Assembly: GCA_964593065.1 (NCBI GenBank)
Contig: CAZQGO010000001.1
Coordinates: forward strand, 310,001-374,000
From: CAZQGO01 sp964593065
GTDB lineage: Bacteria > Oederibacteriota > JAAXVQ01
Reading direction: 5' to 3'
DNA length: 64,000 nt
Below the pieces are notes generated by a model, which was not told where the DNA came from, ran no database searches, and saw only the letters and a list, made by a program, of their open reading frames with translations. The translations under genes and the position numbers were made by a program. Shown here in pieces: positions 26,069 through 33,252 of the stretch. Each line of letters opens with the position of its first letter. Position 1 is the first letter of the stretch.

Positions 26069-26557
26069 ATGCTCAGTGAAAAAATGCAAAACGAGTTGAA
26101 TCAGCGCATCAATGACGAGTTGTACGCGTGGTACCTGTACTTGGCGGTGTCGGCGCATTTCGAGGCCGAAAACCTGGCCGGCATGGCGCAATGGATGCGG
26201 GCGCAAGCCCAGGAAGAGATGGGCCACGCCATGAAAAATTTCAATTTCCTTCTGGAACGCGGCGGCAGGGTCAGCCTGCGGCCGGTGCGCGAGGTGCCGG
26301 ACAAGTGGGATACGCCTCTGGCGGCCTTCGAGGCGGCGTACCAGCACGAGCGGAAGGTTTCCAAGATATACGCCGATTTCCTCGAATTGGCCCGCGCCGA
26401 GAAGGACCACGCCACCGAGATTTTCCTGCAGTGGTTCGTGACCGAACAGGTGGAGGAGGAGGCGCAGACCCTGGCGATCGTGGAAAAGCTGAAACTCATG
26501 CATAACGCGCCGGGAGGGCTGTTCATGCTGGACCGGGAGCTGGGGCAAAGAAAATAG
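26069..26557 (+). CDS. ftnA: non-haem ferritin, FtnA-like
   Basis: Iron-storage protein that oxidises Fe(II) and mineralises it inside a 24-subunit shell. The 162-residue product keeps every ferroxidase ligand at the position known for bacterial FtnA: E17, E50, H53, E94, Q127 and E130. There is no bacterioferritin haem-ligand methionine pattern. GAGGGGG lies upstream of the ATG. The arsenate reductase gene follows after 22 bases, and the gene before it is 46 bases away on the same strand, so ferritin probably belongs to the transcript that ends with hgcB. Confidence 0.93.
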   Translation: MLSEKMQNELNQRINDELYAWYLYLAVSAHFEAENLAGMAQWMRAQAQEEMGHAMKNFNFLLERGGRVSLRPVREVPDKWDTPLAAFEAAYQHERKVSKIYADFLELARAEKDHATEIFLQWFVTEQVEEEAQTLAIVEKLKLMHNAPGGLFMLDRELGQRK

Positions 26558-26579
26558 TTTTTCGGTCGGGAAGCCGAAC

Positions 26580-27053
26580 ATGGATTCGAAGATCAAGATA
26601 TTGTTTCTTTGCAGCGGCAATTCCTGCCGCAGCCAGATGGCCGAGGGCTGGGCGCGGCACTTGAAAGCGCCCGAACTCGAGGCCTTTTCCGCCGGCATCG
26701 AAGCCCGCGGCCTGGACCCGCTGGCCGTACGGGCCATGGCGGAAGCAGGCGTGGATATTTCCGGCCAGCGTTCCAAGCGCGTGCGGGACCTGGCGGATAT
26801 CCAATTTGATTACGTGGTCACGCTCTGCGGGCACGCGCGCGAAACCTGTCCCGTGTTTCCGGACGCCACCCGGGTCCTGCACCAGGGATTCGAGGATCCG
26901 CCGCGGCTGGCGGAAAACTCCACCAGCCGGGAAGAAGCTTTGGGGCATTATCGGCGGGTGCGCGACCAGATCCGGGACTTCGTCGAGACCCTGCCCGGCT
27001 CCCTGGCCGAACGGGCCGGGTTGGAATTCAAGATCGAATCCCCGGAAGCATGA
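26580..27053 (+). CDS. arsC: thioredoxin-type arsenate reductase (low-Mr phosphatase fold)
   Basis: Reduces arsenate to arsenite using a cysteine relay. The 157-residue protein has the phosphatase P-loop CSGNSCR (C11 to R17) and a TLCGHARETCP segment whose C83 and C90 match the redox pair of thioredoxin-linked ArsC (C82 and C89 in Staphylococcus aureus). A plain low-molecular-weight tyrosine phosphatase would lack that pair. Its stop codon overlaps the hgcA start by four bases (ATGA), so translation of the two is coupled. No arsenite pump or ArsR is seen in the window. Confidence 0.9.
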   Translation: MDSKIKILFLCSGNSCRSQMAEGWARHLKAPELEAFSAGIEARGLDPLAVRAMAEAGVDISGQRSKRVRDLADIQFDYVVTLCGHARETCPVFPDATRVLHQGFEDPPRLAENSTSREEALGHYRRVRDQIRDFVETLPGSLAERAGLEFKIESPEA

Positions 27054-28126
27054 CGACCTCAAGCGGCTTGCCTCCCCAGGTCGGCGCGTCCCCAGTTTCC
27101 CGAACCTCCGCGGACACGGGAGAGCCGGACGGCGCGCGGGCGGGGCACGTCTCGTCCCGCTGGACCTGGCGGGATTTCCTCGGCGCCGTAAGAGTCCGCT
27201 GCGGGTTGGGCCGGATGCACTATCGCGTCCGGCCCGGCCTCTACGCCCTGGGCGCGCCGGATCCCGAATCGCCAGTGTGTCTCTCGGCGAACTACAAATT
27301 GAGTTTCGACCTCCTGCGCTCGTCCTTGCCGGATACCAGTGCCTGGCTGCTGGTGCTCGATACCCGGGGCATCAACGTGTGGTGCGCGGCGGGGAAGGGA
27401 ACGTTCGGCACGCAGGAACTCATGCGCCGGATCCGAGCCGCCGGGCTGGCCGGAATCGTCCGTCACCGCCGGGTGATCGCCCCGCAATTGGGCGCGCCCG
27501 GCATCGCGGCCCACGAAGTCAAGGCCGCCACCGGTTTCCAGGTCGTGTACGGCCCGGTTCGCGCCGGCGACCTGCCGGAATTTCTTCGCCGCGGCCTGCG
27601 GGCCTCCCCGGCGATGAGGAAAGTGCGTTTCGACCTCCGGGACCGCGCGGTGCTGATTCCCGTGGAGATCGCGGGCGGCCTCAAGTATTTTTTCACGGCG
27701 GCCTTGATTCTCGGGCTGACCGCGGGCCTGTCCCGCGCCGGGTTTTCCTGGGAACGATGCCTGGCGCAAGGCCCGGCCGTGGCGGGCGTGCTGGCCCTGG
27801 CGGTTTTGGCAGGCAGCGCGGTCACGCCGCTCCTGCTGCCCTGGCTGCCCGGCCGGGCCTTCGCCCTGAAGGGCATCTGGGCGTCCCTGGCCGTGGCGGT
27901 GCCGGCCCAGTTGTTATGGCAGGCATTCGGGGGCGGCCTTCGAAACCTGGCCGGGGAGGGAATGATGTTCGTTTCCGCAGCCTCCTTCGCGGCCATGAAT
28001 TTCACGGGAGCCACTCCGTATACCTCCCTTTCCGGGGTGCTGAAAGAAATGCGTCTGGCCCTGCCGTTCCAGGTCGCCGTCTTTCTGGGCGGCCTGGGCT
28101 TGTGGCTGGCCGCGAGATTCGCCTAG
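27050..28126 (+). CDS. hgcA: HgcA, corrinoid protein for mercury methylation
   Basis: HgcA transfers a methyl group from a corrinoid to Hg(II), making methylmercury. The 358-residue protein has the diagnostic cap-helix motif NVWCAAGKGTFG, with cobalt-ligand cysteine C112, within an N-terminal corrinoid-binding domain. It continues with about five membrane helices (residues about 215-358), the layout known for HgcA. Related CFeSP subunits lack the membrane domain and this motif. The gene overlaps arsC by four bases and hgcB follows after 16 bases. The first 45 residues are a low-complexity extension, which explains the shift from C93 in the Pseudodesulfovibrio mercurii protein. Confidence 0.96.
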   Translation: MTTSSGLPPQVGASPVSRTSADTGEPDGARAGHVSSRWTWRDFLGAVRVRCGLGRMHYRVRPGLYALGAPDPESPVCLSANYKLSFDLLRSSLPDTSAWLLVLDTRGINVWCAAGKGTFGTQELMRRIRAAGLAGIVRHRRVIAPQLGAPGIAAHEVKAATGFQVVYGPVRAGDLPEFLRRGLRASPAMRKVRFDLRDRAVLIPVEIAGGLKYFFTAALILGLTAGLSRAGFSWERCLAQGPAVAGVLALAVLAGSAVTPLLLPWLPGRAFALKGIWASLAVAVPAQLLWQAFGGGLRNLAGEGMMFVSAASFAAMNFTGATPYTSLSGVLKEMRLALPFQVAVFLGGLGLWLAARFA

Positions 28127-28142
28127 GAGGCTAGAATATCCC

Positions 28143-28454
28143 ATGGCTTCATTGCGGTACCTTCCGGGTGTGGCAACCTTGGAGCTGGACGCCGGACGGT
28201 GCAACGGCTGCACCTTGTGCACGCAGGTATGCCCGCACGACGTATTCGCCCTGGAAAACAAAAAAGCGCGGATCCGGGACCTGGACGCGTGCATGGAATG
28301 CGGAGCCTGCGAGCGCAATTGCCCGACCGGCGCCATCCGGGTGCGCTCGGGAGTGGGTTGCGCCTCCGGCATCCTTACGGGATGGTTAAGACGGTCTGAA
28401 CCGATATGTGATTGTGGCGAAGATACCACGTATAATAACTCATCCTGTTGCTGA
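28143..28454 (+). CDS. hgcB: HgcB, ferredoxin partner of HgcA
   Basis: Two-cluster ferredoxin that returns the HgcA corrinoid to Co(I) and may hand over mercury. The 103-residue product has two CxxCxxCxxxC sets (C20, C23, C26, C30 and C50, C53, C56, C60). It also has the HgcB-specific cysteine C73 in GVGCASG, a CDC motif (C89, C91) and the vicinal pair C102-C103 at the very C-terminus. These extra cysteines separate it from ordinary ferredoxins. AGGAGG lies 12 bases before the ATG. The last 20 codons are clearly more AT-rich than the rest and run into an AT-rich intergenic region, yet the conserved CDC and CC motifs remain, so the end looks genuine. Confidence 0.96.
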   Translation: MASLRYLPGVATLELDAGRCNGCTLCTQVCPHDVFALENKKARIRDLDACMECGACERNCPTGAIRVRSGVGCASGILTGWLRRSEPICDCGEDTTYNNSSCC

Positions 28455-28482
28455 TATTTCCTTTAATAATAAACGGAAATAT
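28454..28482 (+). other. AT-rich stem-loop after hgcB
   Basis: ATATTTCC and GGAAATAT form an 8-base stem with a 13-base AT-rich loop beginning at the last base of the hgcB stop codon. No T-run follows, so it is at best a weak terminator; it could be a protein-binding site upstream of the next promoter. Confidence 0.3.
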
Positions 28483-28485
28483 TTA

Positions 28486-28513
28486 TTGACATATTATACT
28501 AATTATGTAAAAT
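28486..28513 (+). promoter_or_regulatory. strong promoter of the first TetR gene
   Basis: A perfect TTGACA (28486-28491), a 16-base spacer and TAAAAT (28508-28513) lie about 50 bases before the TetR ATG, in an AT-rich region of about 107 bases between hgcB and the TetR gene. Confidence 0.6.
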
Positions 28514-28535
28514 AATACTTAATATGTATAATATG
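28490..28535. promoter_or_regulatory. long inverted repeat around the TetR promoter
   Basis: CATATTATAC (28490-28499) and its exact complement GTATAATATG (28526-28535) are separated by 26 bases; after one mismatch the pairing continues as TTG/CAA. One arm overlaps the -35 to spacer region and the other lies just after the -10. Two repressor dimers, or one looped pair, could sit here, consistent with autoregulation by the TetR protein encoded downstream. Confidence 0.55.
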
Positions 28536-28561
28536 ACAAGATTTGTATAAAGATAATAAAA

Positions 28562-29143
28562 ATGTCTAATATACAGAATGTTAAATATCAGAAAATATAT
28601 GAGGCCGCCAAGGACTTATTCCTGAAATTCGGCCTGCGGCGCGTTTCCGTGGATGAGATTTGCCGTTCCGCCGGGGTCAGCCGCATGACCTTCTACAAAT
28701 TTTTTAGAAACAAATTGGATGCGGCCAAGAAGATCCTGGATGACCTCGTCGTCCGGGCGGAGAGGCGCTACGACGAGATCATGGCAGGGCCGGTTTCCTT
28801 CGGGGAGAAAATCGAACAGGTCCTCAAGCTCAAGGTGGGCTACGGGCACGAATACGGGGAACTGGTCATGCAGCTGTTAACCGCCGGCGACGCGGAGGCC
28901 AAGGCCTACATTCAGCAAATGTTTCAGAAGTACAAGCAGGCGTCCCTGCAGCTGCTGGAACAAGGTAAAAAAGAGGGCGTCATCCGGGCCGACCTCAATC
29001 CTGAATTTTATTTGTACACCCTGGAGCACATGCAGACCATGCTGACCGACGAGCGCCTGCAGGCGATTTTCCCGGACGCCCGCGAGCGCAGTTCGGAATT
29101 GGCGAAATTCTGGTTCTACGGCATGTTCGACGCCATCGGCTGA
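28562..29143 (+). CDS. TetR/AcrR-family transcriptional regulator
   Basis: A 193-residue one-component repressor. Residues about 9-55 form the TetR helix-turn-helix (KIYEAAKDLFLKFGLRRVSV, then EICRSAGVSRMTFYKFFRNK). The rest is an all-helical ligand-binding and dimer domain with no recognised ligand class. It is first in a run of six same-strand genes (TetR, LolA-like, barrel, ATPase, two permeases) and has its own promoter with a long inverted repeat, so it probably controls itself and that transport cassette. Whether it also affects the hgcB end upstream is unknown. Confidence 0.9.
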   Translation: MSNIQNVKYQKIYEAAKDLFLKFGLRRVSVDEICRSAGVSRMTFYKFFRNKLDAAKKILDDLVVRAERRYDEIMAGPVSFGEKIEQVLKLKVGYGHEYGELVMQLLTAGDAEAKAYIQQMFQKYKQASLQLLEQGKKEGVIRADLNPEFYLYTLEHMQTMLTDERLQAIFPDARERSSELAKFWFYGMFDAIG

Positions 29144-29167
29144 TTCAACCGGGAAAGGAGCAATCCC

Positions 29168-29908
29168 ATGAAACGCAGCATTTGGCTGGGCATCCTGCTG
29201 CTGGCCCTGCCCGCCTGGGCCGGGGCCGAAGAGACCGCCCGGAGCATCATCCAAAAAGTGGACGACAACCAGGTCTTCGGCACCGAATCCTTCACGGCCC
29301 GGATGGTCATCCACAAGGGCAAGCGCACGCTTTCCAAGGACTTCTACGGCTACGGGAAAAAGGAGGGCAAGAAGTCCTTCATGGAATTCACCAATCCCGA
29401 GGACAAGGGCGTCAAGTACCTGAAACTGGACGACGAGCTGTGGATTTATTTCCCGGACGCGGACGACGTCATGAAGATCTCCGGGCACATGCTGCGGCAG
29501 GGCATGATGGGCAGCGACATCTCCTATGAAGACATGCTCGAGGACGACAGCCTGGACGAGACCTACGCGTCCCAACGGCTCGAGGACCGGACCGTGGACG
29601 GCCGGCCCTGCTACGTGGTCGAGCTGACCGCCAGGAAGCCCGACGCCTCGTACGCCAAGCAGGTCCTGGCCGTGGACCAGGAATGGTTCATCCCTTTAAA
29701 GCTCGAGCTGTACGCGCGGGGCGGGCGCCAGCTCAAGGAGATGACCCAGCACGACGTGCGGAAAGTCGGCTCCCGCTGGGTGCCCATGAAGATCATCATC
29801 CGCGACCTGCGCCGCAAGGACTCGGAGACCGTGGTCGAGTTCGTGAAGATCGCCTTCGACGTTCCGGTCCCGGCCGAGGTCTTCACCAAGGCCTATCTCA
29901 AACGCTGA
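29168..29908 (+). CDS. LolA-like outer membrane lipoprotein-sorting family protein
   Basis: Periplasmic protein of the LolA/LolB-like fold (COG2834 type), which shields lipid moieties in transit; the cargo of this subfamily is not established. The 246-residue product has a signal peptide (about residues 1-20, ending AGA). It also has the family features TARMVIHKGKRTLSKDFYGYG, YLKLDDELWIYFPDADDVMKISG, MMGSDISYEDM and a C-terminal WVPMKIIIRD. AAAGGAG lies upstream of the ATG. It sits 24 bases after the TetR stop and before a barrel gene, an ATPase and two permeases, so it may be the periplasmic carrier of that system. A paralogue lies at 37069-37872 in a second cassette. Confidence 0.87.
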   Translation: MKRSIWLGILLLALPAWAGAEETARSIIQKVDDNQVFGTESFTARMVIHKGKRTLSKDFYGYGKKEGKKSFMEFTNPEDKGVKYLKLDDELWIYFPDADDVMKISGHMLRQGMMGSDISYEDMLEDDSLDETYASQRLEDRTVDGRPCYVVELTARKPDASYAKQVLAVDQEWFIPLKLELYARGGRQLKEMTQHDVRKVGSRWVPMKIIIRDLRRKDSETVVEFVKIAFDVPVPAEVFTKAYLKR

Positions 29909-29913
29909 TGAAC

Positions 29914-30166
29914 CTTGCCTCATCAGAATGATGAGGCAGGGGTTCGGGGGCGATGAAGCCCCCGACTGAAGAAGGAAGGAAAGCAGGACGCATCGGCGTG
30001 GACCCTTCGGGGGACAGGGGTGGTCAGGGGAATATTCCCCTGACTCCATGAGGGATGACCACGAGCCGGAAGGCTCTCGCTCATCCCGGCGAGTGCCAAA
30101 GGGGAAACCTCCCCTATGGGGAGCGAAGCGACAGCGGCAGGGGAACCTGTGGTTCCCCTGAAAGAA
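29914..30166 (+). repeat. structured dispersed element, copy A (seven predicted hairpins)
   Basis: This fills the gap between the LolA-like gene and the barrel gene. Hairpins in order are GCCTCATC stem (29917-29937), TCGGGGGC stem (29944-29965), an imperfect TTCG-loop stem near 30002-30015, a 22-base palindrome (30023-30044), a two-tier stem closed by GGGATGA with a GGAA inner loop (30052-30087), AGGGGA stem (30100-30115) and a perfect 10-base stem with TGT loop (30138-30160). The same series occurs at 53921-54175. It ends 22 bases before the barrel ATG. It has no good reading frame and may be a mobile repeat, a non-coding RNA or a 5'-UTR regulator. Confidence 0.85.
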
Positions 30167-30188
30167 CCTCAAGACGAGGAGGCCCGCG

Positions 30189-31277
30189 ATGCGCCGCCTG
30201 ACCGTGGTGCTACTGTTGGCGGCCGGCCTGGCGCCGGCTGGAGCCGGTGCGGAGCTGACCCTGTCCGGAGCCCTGCGCAACGAGACCTATGTGCTGGGGC
30301 GCGCGGACGGGGCGCTGGTCTTGGACCGCCTGGAAAACCAGTTGGTGCTGGAGCGCCGCGGCGACGACTGGCGGTTCTACGCGGACGCGCGGGTGGACGC
30401 CTTTGCGGGCGCGATCGACGCGCTGGTCCCGCCGGAGCTGGCGACGGGACTGCGGTTCTTGGATGTCCGCCTGTTGCGCGCCTTCGTGCGCTATCACTCG
30501 GACCTGGGCGACTTCACCCTTGGCAAGACCTACGCGAATTTCGGCGTGCCGGGCGTGTTCAATCCCTTCGAGATCGACCGCAACGTCTACGTGACCGACT
30601 TGAGCTACACCAAGGAAGGGCTGGTGGCCCTGACCTACGAAACCGCCCTGGGACCCCTCTCCGGGCTCAAGGCCTTCGTCAGCCCGGAAGCCGGGCGGGC
30701 CGAGGCCTCCGGCGGGCTGGGCGTATACGGCCATGTGGGAACCTTCGATCTGGGGCTGGTGGCCCAGCGCCTGGACCGGGACGCCAACCTGGCCGGAGTG
30801 TATTGCAAGGGCGACCTGGAAGTCGGGGTGCAGGCCGCCTATGCCTATCATTTTCAGGACGACGGCGGGGGCGGATTGTCCGAGGCCAACGCCGGCCTCG
30901 ACTACAGTTTTTGGGACGGGCAGATCATCGTGTCGGCGCTGGGCTATTACCTCGAGGCGCCGCTGCCGCCGGTGGGGAACTCGCTCACGGCCGCCGGCCT
31001 GGGCGCCGTGGGCACCCTGTCCGGCTTCACCGCGCCGTACTACGTCTACGCCAGCGCCCTGTACGTGCCGGACGAATTCTTCCAGGCGCGCCTGGACGCC
31101 TTCGTCAACGCCGAGGACGGCAGCAGCCTGCTTATTCCCGGCGTAACCTGGGTGCTGTCCGACGGCCTGTCGCTGACTCTGGAACTGCTCGTACCCACGG
31201 GCACGGGCGGAGAGCAGTATGCGCGCGACACCCTGGGCACGGTGATCGGCCTGGCGCGCATGGAAGCAAAATTGTAG
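30189..31277 (+). CDS. predicted outer-membrane beta-barrel protein
   Basis: A 362-residue exported protein with a signal peptide (about residues 1-21, ending AGA). Alternating hydrophobic strands with aromatic girdles follow, for example RFYADARVDAFAG, VRYHSDLGDFTLGKTYANFG and YYVYASALYVPDEFFQARLD. I recognise no named family; the strand pattern and GDFTLGKTY-type turns resemble porin-like or DUF1302-like barrels. GAGGAGG lies upstream of the ATG and the structured element precedes it. Its position between the LolA-like gene and the ABC components suggests it is the outer-membrane part of the same transport system. Confidence 0.75.
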   Translation: MRRLTVVLLLAAGLAPAGAGAELTLSGALRNETYVLGRADGALVLDRLENQLVLERRGDDWRFYADARVDAFAGAIDALVPPELATGLRFLDVRLLRAFVRYHSDLGDFTLGKTYANFGVPGVFNPFEIDRNVYVTDLSYTKEGLVALTYETALGPLSGLKAFVSPEAGRAEASGGLGVYGHVGTFDLGLVAQRLDRDANLAGVYCKGDLEVGVQAAYAYHFQDDGGGGLSEANAGLDYSFWDGQIIVSALGYYLEAPLPPVGNSLTAAGLGAVGTLSGFTAPYYVYASALYVPDEFFQARLDAFVNAEDGSSLLIPGVTWVLSDGLSLTLELLVPTGTGGEQYARDTLGTVIGLARMEAKL

Positions 31278-31318
31278 GGGCGGGGAAAGAAACGCTACCC
31301 GAAGGGGAGGATGACATC

Positions 31319-31990
31319 ATGCTGCTGGAAGTGAAAAACCTGTCCAAGACCTACCTTGCCGGGAAGGTGGACGTCAAGGCCCTGCGCGACGTCAACGTCA
31401 CCATCGACCGGGGGGAATTCACGGCCATCGCCGGCCCCTCGGGCTCGGGCAAGACCACGCTGCTCAATTGCATCGGCACCATCGACCGCCCCGAGAGCGG
31501 GGAACTGTTCTTGGACGGCACGGAGCTGATGGGCAAAACGCGCGACGAGCTGGCGGCCCTGCGGCGGGAGTACTTCGGCTTTATCTTCCAGACCTACAAC
31601 CTGATCCCGGTCCTGACCGTGTTCGAGAACGTGGAGATGCCCTTGAAGCTGCTGCGCAAGTTCACGCCCGGCCAGATCCGGGAGCAGGTCATGGACATGC
31701 TGGCCAAGGTGGGACTGACCGGGCTGGAGAACCGCCGGCCCCTGGAACTGTCCGGCGGCCAGCAACAGCGCGTGTCCATCGCCCGGGCCCTGGTCAAGCA
31801 TCCCAAGATGGTGCTGGCCGACGAACCCACGGCCAACTTGGACTCCAAGACCGGCGAGGAGATCGTGGACCTGATGAAGGAGTTGAACGAGCGGGAAGGC
31901 GCCACCTTCCTGTTCTCCACCCACGATCAGCTGATCATGGCGCACGCCAAGCGCCTCATCAAAATCCGCGACGGGATGATCGAGTCATGA
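31319..31990 (+). CDS. ABC transporter ATPase, LolD/MacB-like
   Basis: Energises the pair of FtsX-type permeases encoded next. The 223-residue product has Walker A (GPSGSGKTT), the Q-loop in IFQTYNLIPVLTVFENV typical of the LolD/MacB group, the signature LSGGQQQR, Walker B (MVLADEP) and a switch histidine in FLFSTHDQ. The ATG at 31319 has GGGGAGG eight bases upstream; a nearer ATG at 31311 is out of frame. The stop overlaps the first permease start (ATGA). Members of this group drive lipoprotein release (LolCDE) or mechanotransmission efflux (MacB) rather than import. Confidence 0.92.
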   Translation: MLLEVKNLSKTYLAGKVDVKALRDVNVTIDRGEFTAIAGPSGSGKTTLLNCIGTIDRPESGELFLDGTELMGKTRDELAALRREYFGFIFQTYNLIPVLTVFENVEMPLKLLRKFTPGQIREQVMDMLAKVGLTGLENRRPLELSGGQQQRVSIARALVKHPKMVLADEPTANLDSKTGEEIVDLMKELNEREGATFLFSTHDQLIMAHAKRLIKIRDGMIES

Positions 31991-33204
31991 TGTACCTGCT
32001 CAAACTCGCGCTCAAGAACATCCTGCGCTCCAAGATCCGGACCGTCCTGACCTTCCTGATCCTGTCCTTCGGCGTGGGGATCTACATCCTGTTCGCCTGC
32101 CTGATGGCCGGCTTCGACCGGGAGTCCATCAAAAACGTGATCGATTTCGAAACCGGGCATTACAAGGTCCGCAGCGCGGCCTTCGACGAAGACCAGCCTT
32201 ACGAGCCCGCCAACAACCTGAGAGACCCGCAGGCCGTCATGCAACGGCTGTCCGGCCTGCCGTTCGTCACCGGCCTGGCCGAGCGCCTGCTGTTCCTGGC
32301 CGAACTGGACAACGGCGTGGACGCGGTCCCGGTGGTGGCCACGGGCATCGGCCCCCGGGACCAGGAGGTGTTCAATTTAAACAAGTACATCGTCCAGGGC
32401 TCCCTGGAACCCGGCGGGGCCCTGATGGGCAGGAAACTGGCCCAGGACCTGGGCCTCAAGCTGCGCGATCCGGTTTATCTGACCTTCCGCACCGAGCAGG
32501 GCATGTACACGTCCGTGGAGGTAATGGTCACGGGCCTGATCGTTTCGGCCAACCCCCAGGTGAATTCTTCCACGGTGTACATCCCCCTGGACGAGGCCCG
32601 CAAGGATCTGGACACGCGTAACGCCACGGAGATCGCGGTTAAGACCGACGCCTTCTTCAAGGTTTCGGAATACCAGCCCAAGATCCAGGAGGCCCTGGCC
32701 GGCTTGAACGTGAAGGTCGAAAGCTGGGAACAGCTGTCCGAGGATTTCCGGGCCATGATGACCATGAAGCGGAAGTTCCAGAACATTCTAGTCCTCATGA
32801 TCATGGTCATCGCCATCGTGGGCATCATCAACACCATGCTGATGTCGGTGTTCGAAAAAAAGCGCGAGATCGGCACCATGAAGGCCTTGGGGTTCACGGA
32901 CCGCCAGGTCCAGCGCCTGTTCCTGGTCGAGGGCGCCCTGATCGGCGTGGCCGGCGGGCTCATGGGCCTGGTCCTGGGCACGTTGTTCAACTCGTATTTC
33001 GCGTTCGTGGGCTTCAACATGGACCTGTTCGGGGACCAGGACATCGGCATGCCGATCATGGGCAATGTGAAGTCCGTGTGGCTGGCCGGCGCCTACGCCA
33101 AGGCCATGCTCTTCACGCTCGCGGCCAGCCTGGTCGCCAGTTATTACCCGGCCAGGAAGGTCACAAAAATGGAGGCCATGGAATGTCTGCGGACCGTGCA
33201 ATAG
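31987..33204 (+). CDS. FtsX-family ABC permease, LolC/E-like (first)
   Basis: A 405-residue inner-membrane protein with the LolC/MacB plan: one N-terminal helix (RTVLTFLILSFGVGIYILFAC), a large periplasmic domain, then three C-terminal helices in the FtsX domain (LMIMVIAIVGIINTMLMSVFEKKREIG split across the cytoplasmic coupling loop). EKKREIGTMKALGFTDRQV is the family coupling motif. Two tandem ATG codons (31987 and 31990) are possible starts; the first overlaps the ATPase stop. An inverted repeat spans its stop codon. With the second permease it likely forms a heterodimer. Confidence 0.9.
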   Translation: MMYLLKLALKNILRSKIRTVLTFLILSFGVGIYILFACLMAGFDRESIKNVIDFETGHYKVRSAAFDEDQPYEPANNLRDPQAVMQRLSGLPFVTGLAERLLFLAELDNGVDAVPVVATGIGPRDQEVFNLNKYIVQGSLEPGGALMGRKLAQDLGLKLRDPVYLTFRTEQGMYTSVEVMVTGLIVSANPQVNSSTVYIPLDEARKDLDTRNATEIAVKTDAFFKVSEYQPKIQEALAGLNVKVESWEQLSEDFRAMMTMKRKFQNILVLMIMVIAIVGIINTMLMSVFEKKREIGTMKALGFTDRQVQRLFLVEGALIGVAGGLMGLVLGTLFNSYFAFVGFNMDLFGDQDIGMPIMGNVKSVWLAGAYAKAMLFTLAASLVASYYPARKVTKMEAMECLRTVQ

Positions 33205-33229
33205 GTCCTATCGGTCCCTTAGGACCTAT
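33201..33229 (+). other. intercistronic hairpin between the two permease genes
   Basis: ATAGGTCCTA and its exact complement TAGGACCTAT form a 10-base stem with a nine-base loop, spanning the stop codon of the first permease. There is no T-run. It may limit read-through, protect mRNA from 3' degradation or set the ratio of the two permeases. Confidence 0.5.
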
Positions 33230-33252
33230 GCCGAATCAGGAGGGCTGACATC

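Noticed and set aside
28455..28485. Intrinsic terminator after hgcB
   Set aside because: The stem is AT-rich and no T-run follows it, so I kept it only as an unassigned stem-loop.
29683..30280. Short open frames on both strands across the structured element at 29914-30166 (and the equivalents near 53945-54363)
   Set aside because: The element is dominated by hairpins, the frames are not shared in a protein-like way between the two copies, and no ribosome-binding site supports them.
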